Source: Deltaproteobacteria bacterium
GTDB taxonomy: Bacteria > Desulfobacterota_B > Binatia > UBA9968
Length of the DNA stretch: 11,931 nucleotides
NCBI GenBank assembly: GCA_022545745.1
Contig: JACZQL010000006.1
Coordinates: 1 to 11,931 of the forward strand
Reading direction: 5' to 3'
Made by a program: the position numbers and the translations under genes. The notes under the pieces are model-generated. The model did not search any database. It saw nothing but the letters and a program-made list of their open reading frames with translations, and was not told where the DNA came from. Numbering within the stretch: position 1 is the first letter of the stretch; every line of letters starts with the position of its first letter. Shown here one piece after another: positions 1 to 10,520 of the stretch.

Positions 1-33
1 CAACAAAAGATTGGCCTGGTCTCTATGACCCCA

Positions 34-675
34 TTATCTTCCTCTCTCCTCCTTGATCATCTGTAATACCTGATCGGTTGTGCGGACGCGGGACATGCGC
101 GGAAAGATTAGCTCCATCAGTGTGTCGTGGGCGCGTTGGTCGTGAGAGGTAGCGCAGGCGTCACTTGCGACGATTATATTGTAGTCCATGTCCCTGCCGG
201 AGAAGACCGTGGATGCCACTCCCACGTCGGTAGACCCTCCGGAAATGATGACCGTGTCGATGCCGCGTGTGCGTAGGGACAAATCCAGAGAGGTCTGGTA
301 GAAGGCGCTCCAGCGAAATTTGGGGATGTAGTAGTCATCGGGTTGAGGGTCAAGCTCAGGGATGACATCCGAGCTGGGATCGCCACCGGTGACATGCATT
401 CTGCCCTTCGTCACCACTCCGTCGGGCCATGGATTCAGGGAATTGTTGGTGTCGGTGAGAATTAAGGCTGACGTAGCAAGATCTGCGCGATGGTTGCCCT
501 TAGCGAAGAAAATTGGAATCCCGGCCTCGCGCCCCGCTTTCATGAGACGCACAGCATTATCCACCATCAGCTTTTTTTTTGCCTTGGCAGCTCCTTCGGC
601 CGTGGAGGAGTAGCCTTTCAGGAGATCAAAAAAGAGGATAGCTGTCTTTTTTATTTCAATTTCACCGAGGGTCAT
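34..675 (-). CDS. Isochorismatase-family hydrolase lacking the catalytic Cys
   Basis: A 213-residue protein with the isochorismatase-like alpha/beta fold. The first acidic residue of the family triad is visible as Asp17 in ILFFDLLKG, and the Lys as Lys119 in IPKFRWSAF, followed by the usual Ser-Ala-Phe. The third position, normally Cys in a T-x-x-C-V motif, is Gly152 in GSTDVGVAST. From family knowledge, Cys members are amidases or nicotinamidases acting through a thioester, while true isochorismatases (EntB, PhzD) also carry Gly there and hydrolyse a vinyl ether. I infer that this protein is not a normal cysteine amidase; its substrate is unknown, and no siderophore or phenazine genes are nearby. 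The ATG at 675 has a good AAGGAG site upstream. It lies 19 bases after trmJ and is probably the last gene of the five-gene run. No terminator is seen in the 33 bases left in the window. Confidence 0.85.
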   Translation of the reverse strand: MTLGEIEIKKTAILFFDLLKGYSSTAEGAAKAKKKLMVDNAVRLMKAGREAGIPIFFAKGNHRADLATSALILTDTNNSLNPWPDGVVTKGRMHVTGGDPSSDVIPELDPQPDDYYIPKFRWSAFYQTSLDLSLRTRGIDTVIISGGSTDVGVASTVFSGRDMDYNIIVASDACATSHDQRAHDTLMELIFPRMSRVRTTDQVLQMIKEERGR

Positions 676-694
676 TTGTTCTTTGTCTCCTTAG

Positions 695-1459
695 CTAACG
701 GATTTTCAGTCCTCGTCTTTCCTTCTCTTGGGTCACTCGCCACCCTCCGTCGCTATACCATTCGATTTGGCGAAACAACCCATTAAGGATATGAACATCC
801 TTCTCCTCCAGGCCGGCTCGGCCTAGGATGCGACGTATGGCTAGCAAGATGTGTTCGGGGTTCTGTGAATCCAGAAAGCCGATCTTTAGGAGAGAGCGTC
901 TCATTATGTCAAAGAGGCGCTCGATGCTTTCCGCGGGGGCTCGGGAGATTGCCTCCCGCGGGGATCTTTTCAATGAGGCCAGGAATATTTCGTAGAGGCA
1001 CACCATGACCGCTTGGGCCACATTCAGGGAAGCATAGTCCTGGTTTGTAGGGATTGTGATGAGCCATTGGCAGTATTTGAGATCACGGTTGCTCAGGCCA
1101 TGATCTTCCGGGCCGAAGACGAGAGCGACCTGGCGTGAATCGGTGCGGATTGTAGAGACGATTTTGGGCGCAACTTCCCGGGGCAAACGGCTGTGACTGC
1201 GGTAAAGCCCGCTTCGACAAGTGGTTCCAACCACCAAACCGCAATCGGCTACTGCCTCGCGCAGTGTGTCGAATCTCCTCGCCCCCTGGAGTATCTCTCT
1301 GGCATGCACGGCCATTGCCCTGGCAGAAAAGCTGTGGATTCGCCCCTCACCGACAATGGCCAGATCTTTGAGTCCGCTGTTCATCATGGCCCGTGCGACG
1401 GAGCCGATATTTCCTGAGCCTTTGGGTTTAACGAGAACAATGCGGAGGTTCTTTAACAT
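695..1459 (-). CDS. trmJ: TrmJ-like SPOUT RNA 2'-O-methyltransferase
   Basis: A 254-residue SpoU/TrmH-superfamily methyltransferase that fits the TrmJ group best. Characterised TrmJ enzymes put a 2'-O-methyl group on position 32 in the tRNA anticodon loop using S-adenosylmethionine. Three family motifs are present in order: GNIGSVARAM at 16-25 (with the substrate-facing Asn17 and Arg23), ALVFGPEDHGLSN at 112-124, and IPTNQDYASLNVAQAV at 136-151, which forms the trefoil-knot cofactor site. Residues after about 165 form the C-terminal extension typical of TrmJ. The length is normal. The start is ATG with only a weak GGTAAG site. It follows the metzincin gene after a 56-base gap holding a heptameric repeat and precedes the isochorismatase-like gene by 19 bases. 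The exact target nucleotide is inferred from the family; another tRNA or rRNA site is possible. Confidence 0.85.
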   Translation of the reverse strand: MLKNLRIVLVKPKGSGNIGSVARAMMNSGLKDLAIVGEGRIHSFSARAMAVHAREILQGARRFDTLREAVADCGLVVGTTCRSGLYRSHSRLPREVAPKIVSTIRTDSRQVALVFGPEDHGLSNRDLKYCQWLITIPTNQDYASLNVAQAVMVCLYEIFLASLKRSPREAISRAPAESIERLFDIMRRSLLKIGFLDSQNPEHILLAIRRILGRAGLEEKDVHILNGLFRQIEWYSDGGWRVTQEKERRGLKIR

Positions 1460-1466
1460 ATTCTTA

Positions 1467-1501
1467 CCGTCAGCTATCAGCGTTCAGCAATTGGCGGTCA
1501 G
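1467..1501 (-). repeat. Heptameric CTGAnnG repeat between metzincin and trmJ
   Basis: On the minus strand the sequence reads as five consecutive 7-base units: CTGACCG, CCAATTG, CTGAACG, CTGATAG and CTGACGG. Four of the five fit CTGAnnG, and the second is degenerate. The repeat fills most of the 56-base gap and ends just before the weak ribosome binding site of trmJ. It has no internal inverted symmetry, so it is not a terminator hairpin. Confidence 0.65.
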
Positions 1502-1515
1502 TCTCGAACACCCAT

Positions 1516-2172
1516 CTACCCCATTCCGAACGGACATAACCTGTTTCGTAGAATCACGTCACGGTTATGCTGGTCGAACTCCGTCCTGTAAGCAAAGTCG
1601 CGGTGCATAATGGAAGAGGAATCGTTGGTATGTTCAGCGCCGAAGATGTGGCCCATTTCATGGATCAGTGCCAAAACGTCCCATTCAATCTCGGAGTCTG
1701 GTCCCGGGTATAGGAACGGAGAGGAAACGGAAGTCACCATATAATTTCCTAACCCCAGATGGCAGTTGCCAATGCGATCCACTCTTGCCCTGCCATCCAC
1801 ATAGATATTCACGTTCTCCCCGGTAAAGCCGATGATGAGATCGTAATTTCCCGCCCTACCTTTTAAAGGGACCTCCTCTTTCAGCCTGGTGAGCAAAAGA
1901 CGCGTTGAGGTGACCCCTGCCACCGATGGCCACGGGGCAATTTTATCCACGACGAAACGAACCCCGAACTCCCTTTCAAAATAGTCTGATGCCGCCTCGA
2001 CCAGCCCCTCTACCGTTTGCGTCCAGCGGGGGTCTTCCCTGAGTTTGAGATCCCCCAGGGCCTTAACCCGCACGATCCTCAACCGAACCGGTGGAGGTGC
2101 CTCTATTAGGGCGCAGCCGGAAGCCAGCAGAAGACTACCGATGGAGCAGGCTATCCGTTGGGGCGTAATCAT
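1516..2172 (-). CDS. Putative metzincin-type zinc protease lipoprotein
   Basis: A 218-residue protein if translation starts at the ATG at 2172. This start gives a short basic N-terminus, a hydrophobic stretch and a lipobox LASGC with the lipidated Cys at residue 20, so a lipoprotein signal is likely. A TTG at 2238 would add 22 residues before the signal and is less likely. The zinc site HEMGHIFGAEH at 171-181 matches HExxHxxGxxH of metzincins, with Glu172 as the general base. SSIMH at 186-190 supplies the Met-turn. By family, it should be a zinc endopeptidase, here anchored to a cell-envelope membrane. The substrate is unknown. No propeptide cysteine switch is obvious. It overlaps the 3' end of the spermidine-synthase-like gene by 38 bases, which suggests translational coupling, because no good Shine-Dalgarno site is seen. 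The rest of the protein I do not recognise. Confidence 0.75.
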   Translation of the reverse strand: MITPQRIACSIGSLLLASGCALIEAPPPVRLRIVRVKALGDLKLREDPRWTQTVEGLVEAASDYFEREFGVRFVVDKIAPWPSVAGVTSTRLLLTRLKEEVPLKGRAGNYDLIIGFTGENVNIYVDGRARVDRIGNCHLGLGNYMVTSVSSPFLYPGPDSEIEWDVLALIHEMGHIFGAEHTNDSSSIMHRDFAYRTEFDQHNRDVILRNRLCPFGMG

Positions 2173-3640
2173 CGGTAAGTACAGGCACGTCGTCGGTGGG
2201 CATTCTGGCCTCGTAGTATGTGGCGTTGATCTCCTCAATGGGCTCAGGGAACAGATCGCCTCCCAGAGAGGCAGCCCTCTTCACTATTTCACGGATATCT
2301 AATCGCTCTTTATTCTTGCTGGCTATAATGATGACGTTCTGTAACGTCTCGATGCTCGATTCGTCAGCACCGTTGGTCGCAAAGACGTAAATCTGAGGAA
2401 AGATTTTTCGCAGGGTCTTGATCAGGGAACGGACGATCTTGCTCCTCGACCCGATAATGGCCCCAATGACGTTAATCACCGTGACCCCATTTGTGGTGAG
2501 CTTTTGGTCTGCCATCTGAAAAAATTCTTGCGTGGTGAGGTGAAAAGGAATGGAATCGGCATGGTAGGCATCCAGCAGGATCAAGTCGTAGCGTTTTGGT
2601 GTCCGCCTCAAATAGAGACGGCCGTCCTGAGCGTGAACCCGGAGGTTCTTTCCTTCCTGGACATAGAAGTATCTCTTTGCCACCTCAATAACCTCCGGGT
2701 CGATCTCGGCCACATCGATCTCCATCGTCGGAAACTTCTTCTGGTATATCTTTGAAATCGAGCCCCCTCCCAGTCCGATGATCAGCACCTTTCTCGTGTC
2801 CGGCCTCAAGGTCAATCCAAGTGAGAGAAAGCGTGAGTATCGAAGCCTCAGGAAAGTCGGGTCGTCCAAATTCATAGAGCTCTGCAAGGTGCGGTTAAAG
2901 TAGAGGTAGCGGGCCTTATTGTCCTCTTCGACGCGGATGCGATGATAAAAGGAGTCCTTCACAAAGATAGTCTTGGCCCTCGCCCATCCTGTGAAGGCCA
3001 GGAATCCGGAAAAAGCCACCAGCGAGAAGATGGTGAGCGTGCGCCAGGTATGGTGCAGGTTGGCTAAGGGCCACGAGAGAGCGCAGAGAAACATGAGTAT
3101 TATCCCTAGAGAATGGATGATGTTGCTTACCCCGATAAGCGGTATGAGGTAAAAGGCGGTAAGCAGTGTCCCCATGATACTACCACAGGTCGATAGCGCA
3201 TAGAGGGTTCCGGCAGTGCTCCCAACCTTGGATAAACTCGTGACGCTTAAGCGGACGGCGTAAGGAGAGACTGTGCCCAAGAAGACGCTCGGGGGCAAAA
3301 AGTAGATGGTACTGGCGACAAGAGGGCCCAGCCTGATTCCTAGATCGGCATTTGCAATCCAATGATTAACCGGCGGATAAACGAAGGGGAGAAAGAAGAT
3401 CACTACCCCCGGGATGAGGAGCAGTGTTAGAAGTCCTCCAAAAGAGGGACTGCGGGCAGACAGCCAACCGCCCCAGTAATAGCCCAGGCTCAAGGCAGCC
3501 AAGACCACAGAAATTAGGCTTCCCCAGACAAATATGGAGTTACCGAAATACGGGGCAAGGACCCTGCTCCCGACAATCTCGAGACCCATGAGGACTGCAC
3601 CGCTGACAAAAACGATGATATAGAGCAACGGGCGGATCAT
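2135..3640 (-). CDS. Membrane-fused spermidine synthase-like protein
   Basis: A 501-residue two-part protein. Residues 1 to about 222 hold about seven hydrophobic segments (roughly 4-24, 36-57, 68-89, 105-125, 145-165, 168-190 and 203-220), so this part is an inner-membrane domain. Residues from about 230 form a Rossmann-type domain like SpeE: IGLGGGS at 288-294 binds the nucleotide, AEIDPE at 311-316 supplies the acidic ribose contact (Glu312), DG at 339-340, and YDLILLDAY at 351-359 carries the Asp equivalent to the aminopropyl-transfer region, followed by IPFHLTTQEF. Proteins of this fused type are common in environmental bacteria, but polyamine synthesis is mostly unproven for them. No speD or other polyamine gene is nearby. 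The start is ATG with a weak site; the helicase stop lies 27 bases upstream. The function is best stated as a putative membrane aminopropyltransferase or other SAM-like-cofactor enzyme. Confidence 0.8.
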   Translation of the reverse strand: MIRPLLYIIVFVSGAVLMGLEIVGSRVLAPYFGNSIFVWGSLISVVLAALSLGYYWGGWLSARSPSFGGLLTLLLIPGVVIFFLPFVYPPVNHWIANADLGIRLGPLVASTIYFLPPSVFLGTVSPYAVRLSVTSLSKVGSTAGTLYALSTCGSIMGTLLTAFYLIPLIGVSNIIHSLGIILMFLCALSWPLANLHHTWRTLTIFSLVAFSGFLAFTGWARAKTIFVKDSFYHRIRVEEDNKARYLYFNRTLQSSMNLDDPTFLRLRYSRFLSLGLTLRPDTRKVLIIGLGGGSISKIYQKKFPTMEIDVAEIDPEVIEVAKRYFYVQEGKNLRVHAQDGRLYLRRTPKRYDLILLDAYHADSIPFHLTTQEFFQMADQKLTTNGVTVINVIGAIIGSRSKIVRSLIKTLRKIFPQIYVFATNGADESSIETLQNVIIIASKNKERLDIREIVKRAASLGGDLFPEPIEEINATYYEARMPTDDVPVLTDDYAPTDSLLHR

Positions 3641-3667
3641 CTATTTTCTGTCTCAGCGAATTTCCGG

Positions 3668-5671
3668 TTACATTTCCCAGTCTTCATATTCTTCCTCTTC
3701 CGCTAAGTATACCGGCTCCAGCAGCTTTTCAGGTAATCCGTCGATGAACTGGGATGGGCGAGAAAGGACTGCGCCCGAGGAACGATCAAAGAAATTGATC
3801 GGGTAGGTAATAAAAAGGTTCTCCTTTGCCCGTGTCGCTGCAACATAAAGGAGCCTTCTTTCCTCTTCCAGATCCTCCTCTGTATGGATGTTATAAAACG
3901 AAGGGAACCTTCCCTCCAATGCCCATATGATAAAGACCGAATGCCACTCGAGCCCTTTAGCCGAGTGGATAGTGGATAGAACCAGAGGGCCTTCATCCGG
4001 ATCAACCGCCAGCACCCCATCAACGCTATCCGTGGGCGGCTCCAGAGCCATATCGCTGAGCAGTCGTTCCAAGCTCCTGTAACGCTCGGTTATCTCCAGC
4101 AAATGTTCTAGGTCCCTTATCCGTTTTGGGTAGTCATCTGAATATTTGCGCTTCAGCAAGGGGAGATAGTACTGCATAAAATACTGAGCCTGCTCTGCCG
4201 GACGAGCCCTCTCCGAGCTGGCCTCTAAAACCTGTGCTAGGGTTCTCAAACCCAGTGCGACCTTGCCCTTTGCCTTGTAAGACCGCAGCCTCTCCCAGGG
4301 GACACTTCCCTCGTGCACCCAGCGGATGACCTTTTGACTCAGCTGCGGGCCGACTCCATCCAAAAGCGATAGGGCCCGACCCCAGGAAACGGTGTCCTGC
4401 GGATTGGATGAAATTCTGAGGTGGGCAAGGAGATCTTTGATATGGGCGGACTCCATGAACTTGAATCCACCCCGCTTCACAAAAGGGATGTCGCAGCGTC
4501 CCAGCTCGATCTCCAAGTCAAACGAATGAAAGCTGGAACGGAACAATACCGCAATTTCCCACAGCGGCACGCCTTCTTCCCTCAGTTCTAGCACCTTCTG
4601 GCGCACGAAGCGGGATTGCATCTGCTCATTTTCGGCTTGCACCAACAGTGGGCTATCTCCATGCCCCTTACGGGTAAAGAGATTTTTCTCGTATCTCTCC
4701 TTTGCCCGGTGAATGATTTCATTGGTGAGGTTCAAGATGGGTTGCGTGCTGCGGTAGTTTTCCTCTAGGAAGATGAGTCTGGTCCCCGGAAAATCTTTCG
4801 GGAAATCCATGATGTTACGGAAATTTGCCCCGCGAAATGAGTAAATGCTCTGTGCATCGTCACCCACTACCATGACATTGTCGTGCGTGGCAGCTAAAAG
4901 GCGGATGATCTGGGCCTGGAGGCGATTCGTATCCTGGTACTCGTCGACCAGGATATAGCGATAACGCTCGGAGAGACTGCACCGCACCTCCTCATGACCG
5001 GCCAGGAGATCCTTGAGTTGAATCAGAAGGTCGTCGTAATCGAGCAAGGCCCTTTCCTTCTTATACTCCACATAACGTTCGTAAAGGCGCAGCAGGTCCT
5101 CGAGCGAATTATTTAGGTGGGGATAATCTCTCTCGATCAATTGTGAGAGGTTCCATTGCTTATTGATAGCCATGCTGTAGATCTCTGCGATGGTTTGTTT
5201 TCTGGGAAAACGCCTCTCCTTGCTGTTTAGACCCATCTCTGTGCGTATATGCCGGATCACATCCTCGTTGTCTGGCCGATCCATGATAGTGAAGGCTGCG
5301 GGAAGGGCAATATTGCGTCCGTACTGGCGCAGCACGATATTGGCGAAGGAGTGGAAAGTCCCGCCGGCCACCTTCTCACAACGATTGTCCATGAGGAGGC
5401 TTGCCCTTCTCAGCATCTCCTCGGCGGCCCGACGGGTAAAGGTCAGGAGCAAGATTGACCGAGGGTCGACTCTCATCTCCACCAGACGGGCTACACGGTA
5501 AACGAGAGTGCGGGTCTTTCCGGTCCCCGCCCCGGCAATCACCAGCAGGGGTCCATCTATGGCCGTGACCGCCTGATACTGTCCCTTGTTGAGTTCCCGC
5601 TGGTAATCGATTTCGGAGGGGCCTTGGGGAGGTGAAGCGCCGCTCTTCTTTAAAACATATTTCTTTGCCAA
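3668..5671 (-). CDS. UvrD/PcrA/Rep-family superfamily 1 DNA helicase
   Basis: A 667-residue SF1A 3'-5' helicase. Visible motifs are LNKGQYQAV at 27-35 (Q motif), Walker A AGAGTGKT at 46-53, LLTFTRRAA (motif Ia) near 75-83, DEYQDTN (motif II, Walker B) at 243-249, GDDAQSIYSFRGA (motif III) at 270-282, ENYRST (motif IV), TIHSAKGLEW (motif V) and LLYVAATRAKENL (motif VI). All catalytic motifs look intact, so it should be an active ATP-driven helicase in repair or replication-fork maintenance. The C-terminus after motif VI is short and acidic (EEEEYEDWEM) and lacks the long tail seen in many PcrA proteins. UvrD, PcrA and Rep cannot be separated by eye. The start is TTG at 5671 with AGAGGG five bases upstream. 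It is the first gene of the minus-strand run and is divergent from ggt. Confidence 0.93.
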   Translation of the reverse strand: MAKKYVLKKSGASPPQGPSEIDYQRELNKGQYQAVTAIDGPLLVIAGAGTGKTRTLVYRVARLVEMRVDPRSILLLTFTRRAAEEMLRRASLLMDNRCEKVAGGTFHSFANIVLRQYGRNIALPAAFTIMDRPDNEDVIRHIRTEMGLNSKERRFPRKQTIAEIYSMAINKQWNLSQLIERDYPHLNNSLEDLLRLYERYVEYKKERALLDYDDLLIQLKDLLAGHEEVRCSLSERYRYILVDEYQDTNRLQAQIIRLLAATHDNVMVVGDDAQSIYSFRGANFRNIMDFPKDFPGTRLIFLEENYRSTQPILNLTNEIIHRAKERYEKNLFTRKGHGDSPLLVQAENEQMQSRFVRQKVLELREEGVPLWEIAVLFRSSFHSFDLEIELGRCDIPFVKRGGFKFMESAHIKDLLAHLRISSNPQDTVSWGRALSLLDGVGPQLSQKVIRWVHEGSVPWERLRSYKAKGKVALGLRTLAQVLEASSERARPAEQAQYFMQYYLPLLKRKYSDDYPKRIRDLEHLLEITERYRSLERLLSDMALEPPTDSVDGVLAVDPDEGPLVLSTIHSAKGLEWHSVFIIWALEGRFPSFYNIHTEEDLEEERRLLYVAATRAKENLFITYPINFFDRSSGAVLSRPSQFIDGLPEKLLEPVYLAEEEEYEDWEM

Positions 5672-5854
5672 ATCAGCCCTCTGTTTTTATGGACGTCCGA
5701 ACCGCCCTATGCAAGGGCAAGGTTAACACAACCGTTATTAGGGTCAAAGATATCCAAGTTGCAAATCTACGAACAAAGATTTAAACAAGGTACAATATCT
5801 TCCCCTGGGGGATGCTTCGACCGAGCTTATTCAGCGAAAATAGAATCTCTCCTT
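5672..5854. promoter_or_regulatory. Divergent intergenic region between helicase and ggt
   Basis: These 183 bases must hold the promoters of both the helicase run and ggt if each is transcribed from here. They are AT-richer by eye than the flanking genes. A small inverted repeat GCCCT-ATGCA-AGGGC lies at 5704-5718. A possible plus-strand -10 (TACAAT at 5791-5796) is present but has no well-spaced -35. No riboswitch or clear operator is recognised. Confidence 0.4.
5677..5682 (-). promoter_or_regulatory. Ribosome binding site for the helicase TTG start
   Basis: AGAGGG on the minus strand, five bases before the TTG at 5671. It supports a TTG start, since no ATG or GTG occurs in a better position before the Q motif. 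Confidence 0.5.
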
Positions 5855-7543
5855 ATGTCTTTAGCACGCAAGCTTCAAGGTGTAATAGTTTCTCTCTTTA
5901 TTTTCCTCCTCCCTTTGGTGACGATCCCCACTTTTGCCCAGCAGAACTTGAACGGGATCGTTGTCTCGGACAATCTGTTGGCCACCAGGGCCGGGATGGA
6001 GATCCTCGAGCAGGGGGGCAACGCAGTGGATGCCGCTGTGGCCACGGCCTTTGCCCTTGGGGTGGTCAACCCTGCCTCTTCGGGATTGGGAGGTGGGGGA
6101 TTTATGGTGATCTATCAGGCCAAGGAAAAAAAGGCCCATACCTTGGATTTCCGGGAAATGGCCCCTAAGGCGGCAGGAGCCGATGCTTTTGTGCGAGAAG
6201 GGCGAGTCGTCCCCGAGCTCAGCAGGAGCGGGGTTCTGTCTATCGCCGTGCCCGGCGAGGTTGCCGGTCTCACGGAAGCCCTGAAGCGGTTTGGCAGTCT
6301 GCCGCTAGAGACCGTGATGTCGCCTGCGATCCGCTACGCTACGGAAGGCTTTCCCGTTCATCCTCAACTCTTTAATGCCGTGGAACGTCACCTCACCACC
6401 ATCCGAAAACTCCCTAATTTTTCCCGGCTCTTTCTTAAGTCGGATGGGACTCCTTATAAGGAGGGGGAGACGATCCACCAGCCGGAATTGGGAGAGACGC
6501 TGAAGGCCATTGCCCGTAAAGGACCTCGAGTATTTTACGAAGGGTGGATCGCCCAGGCCATCGTGGGTCAACTTAAGAAGGCGGGGGGAGTTTTAACGCT
6601 TGAAGATCTAAAAGAGTATAAACCCGTTTGGAGGGAGCCGATCCTCGGTTCCTATCGTAACCGTCCGGTGATTACCATGCCGCCTCCCAGTTCGGGCGGG
6701 ATCGCCCTGGTACAGATGCTTAACGTGCTGGAAGGCTACCAGCTCAATCAGTTCCGCCACAACTCAGCCCCTTATCTTCACCTTCTAACAGAGGTCATGA
6801 AACACGCCTTTGCCGATCGGGCCAAGTATTTGGGCGACCCGGATTTTGTTCAGGTCCCGTCCAAGAGGCTGCTGTCGAAAGAATACGCATCCTGGATCCG
6901 CAACAGGATCTCCTCAGAGTACACCCATCCTGCCGGCTTTTATGGTCTTGCCCCGTTTAAACCGAAACAGGGAGGGACAACCCATTTTGGGGTGTTGGAT
7001 GGGGAAGGCAATGCCGTTTCAAGCAGCTTGACCATCAATACTCGGTTTGGCGCGAAGGTCCTGGTCCGGGAGACAGGGGTTATCCTCAATAACGAGATAG
7101 ATGATTTCTCCATCCGTTCCGGTTTCCCAAATGTCTATGGATTGGTAGGCGGCGAGGCCAACTCGATTCGGCCTAAGAAGAGGCCCTTGAGCAGCATGGC
7201 ACCTACTATCATACTCCAGGAAGATCGTCCCATCCTGATCGTGGGGGCCTCAGGTGGGCCGCGCATCATAAGCGCCACCTTGCAGACCATTCTGAATGCG
7301 CTGGATTTTGGCATGCCTCTCAAAAAGGCGGTTGGATCCCCGCGCATCCATCACCAGTGGAAGCCGAATAAGCTTCTGGCAGAGAGGAAGATCTCCCGTG
7401 AGACGAGAAACTCTCTGGCGCGCAAGGGACATGCGATCAAGATCATGCCCTCCATCGGAGCAGTACAGGCCATCTTGGTTGACGGAGAAAAGGTCAGCGG
7501 AGAGGCAGACCCCAGAAAAACAAAGAAGCGCAGAGGGAAGTGA
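5855..7543 (+). CDS. ggt: Gamma-glutamyltransferase, secreted
   Basis: A 562-residue precursor of the N-terminal-nucleophile hydrolase family that cleaves gamma-glutamyl bonds (glutathione and related compounds) in the periplasm, transferring the glutamyl group to water or amino acids. The ATG at 5855 gives a signal peptide: RK at 5-6, a hydrophobic core at 10-25 and likely cleavage after TFA at 28. An in-frame TTG at 5759 would place 32 residues before the signal and is unlikely, although no clear Shine-Dalgarno site precedes 5855. The autoprocessing site is GGTTHFG, with nucleophile Thr375 starting the small subunit. Later family motifs are NTRFGAK, LNNEIDDFS, RPLSSMAPTI (the paired Ser of the oxyanion hole) and the GASGGPRI segment. 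Length and motif order are normal. It is a single gene, convergent with purA. Its last codons contain the terminator hairpin of the opposite operon. Confidence 0.93.
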   Translation: MSLARKLQGVIVSLFIFLLPLVTIPTFAQQNLNGIVVSDNLLATRAGMEILEQGGNAVDAAVATAFALGVVNPASSGLGGGGFMVIYQAKEKKAHTLDFREMAPKAAGADAFVREGRVVPELSRSGVLSIAVPGEVAGLTEALKRFGSLPLETVMSPAIRYATEGFPVHPQLFNAVERHLTTIRKLPNFSRLFLKSDGTPYKEGETIHQPELGETLKAIARKGPRVFYEGWIAQAIVGQLKKAGGVLTLEDLKEYKPVWREPILGSYRNRPVITMPPPSSGGIALVQMLNVLEGYQLNQFRHNSAPYLHLLTEVMKHAFADRAKYLGDPDFVQVPSKRLLSKEYASWIRNRISSEYTHPAGFYGLAPFKPKQGGTTHFGVLDGEGNAVSSSLTINTRFGAKVLVRETGVILNNEIDDFSIRSGFPNVYGLVGGEANSIRPKKRPLSSMAPTIILQEDRPILIVGASGGPRIISATLQTILNALDFGMPLKKAVGSPRIHHQWKPNKLLAERKISRETRNSLARKGHAIKIMPSIGAVQAILVDGEKVSGEADPRKTKKRRGK

Positions 7544-7558
7544 CCCTCCCTTCTGCGC
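7516..7558 (-). terminator. Intrinsic terminator of the serA-purA operon
   Basis: On the minus strand, GCGCAGA (7558-7552) pairs with TCTGCGC (7534-7528). The stem is extended by GGGA/TCCC after a single-base bulge and closes an eight-base loop. It is followed at once by a T-rich tail (TTCTTTGTTTTTC). It begins 57 bases after the purA stop. The 5' arm of the plus-strand hairpin and most of the T-tail lie inside the last codons of ggt. Read on the plus strand the same stem has no adjacent T-run, so it would be a weaker terminator for ggt. Confidence 0.75.
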
Positions 7559-7614
7559 GACCCCGCTTTTGAGTGGTCCGGGGGGTCGGTGGAACTTTGG
7601 ATCGGGGGTGGGAT

Positions 7615-10516
<2,902 letters not shown>

Positions 10517-10520
<4 letters not shown>

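Noticed and set aside
2135..5671. Helicase plus membrane protein plus protease as a new defence system
   Set aside because: The helicase is an ordinary UvrD/PcrA type with no nuclease or sensor fusion, and the neighbours show no toxin, nuclease or known defence domains, so there is no positive evidence.
5704..5718. Inverted repeat GCCCT-ATGCA-AGGGC as a repressor operator
   Set aside because: Only five pairs per arm, a single copy and no match to a known operator, so it could easily be chance.
5759..5854. Upstream TTG start for gamma-glutamyltransferase adding 32 residues
   Set aside because: It would bury the signal peptide behind a polar extension; the ATG at 5855 gives a normal signal sequence.
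7558..7588. Second hairpin CGACCCC/GGGGTCG between ggt and purA as a ggt terminator
   Set aside because: Seven pairs with a 17-base loop and no T-run on the plus strand, and its 5' arm overlaps the stronger stem by one base.
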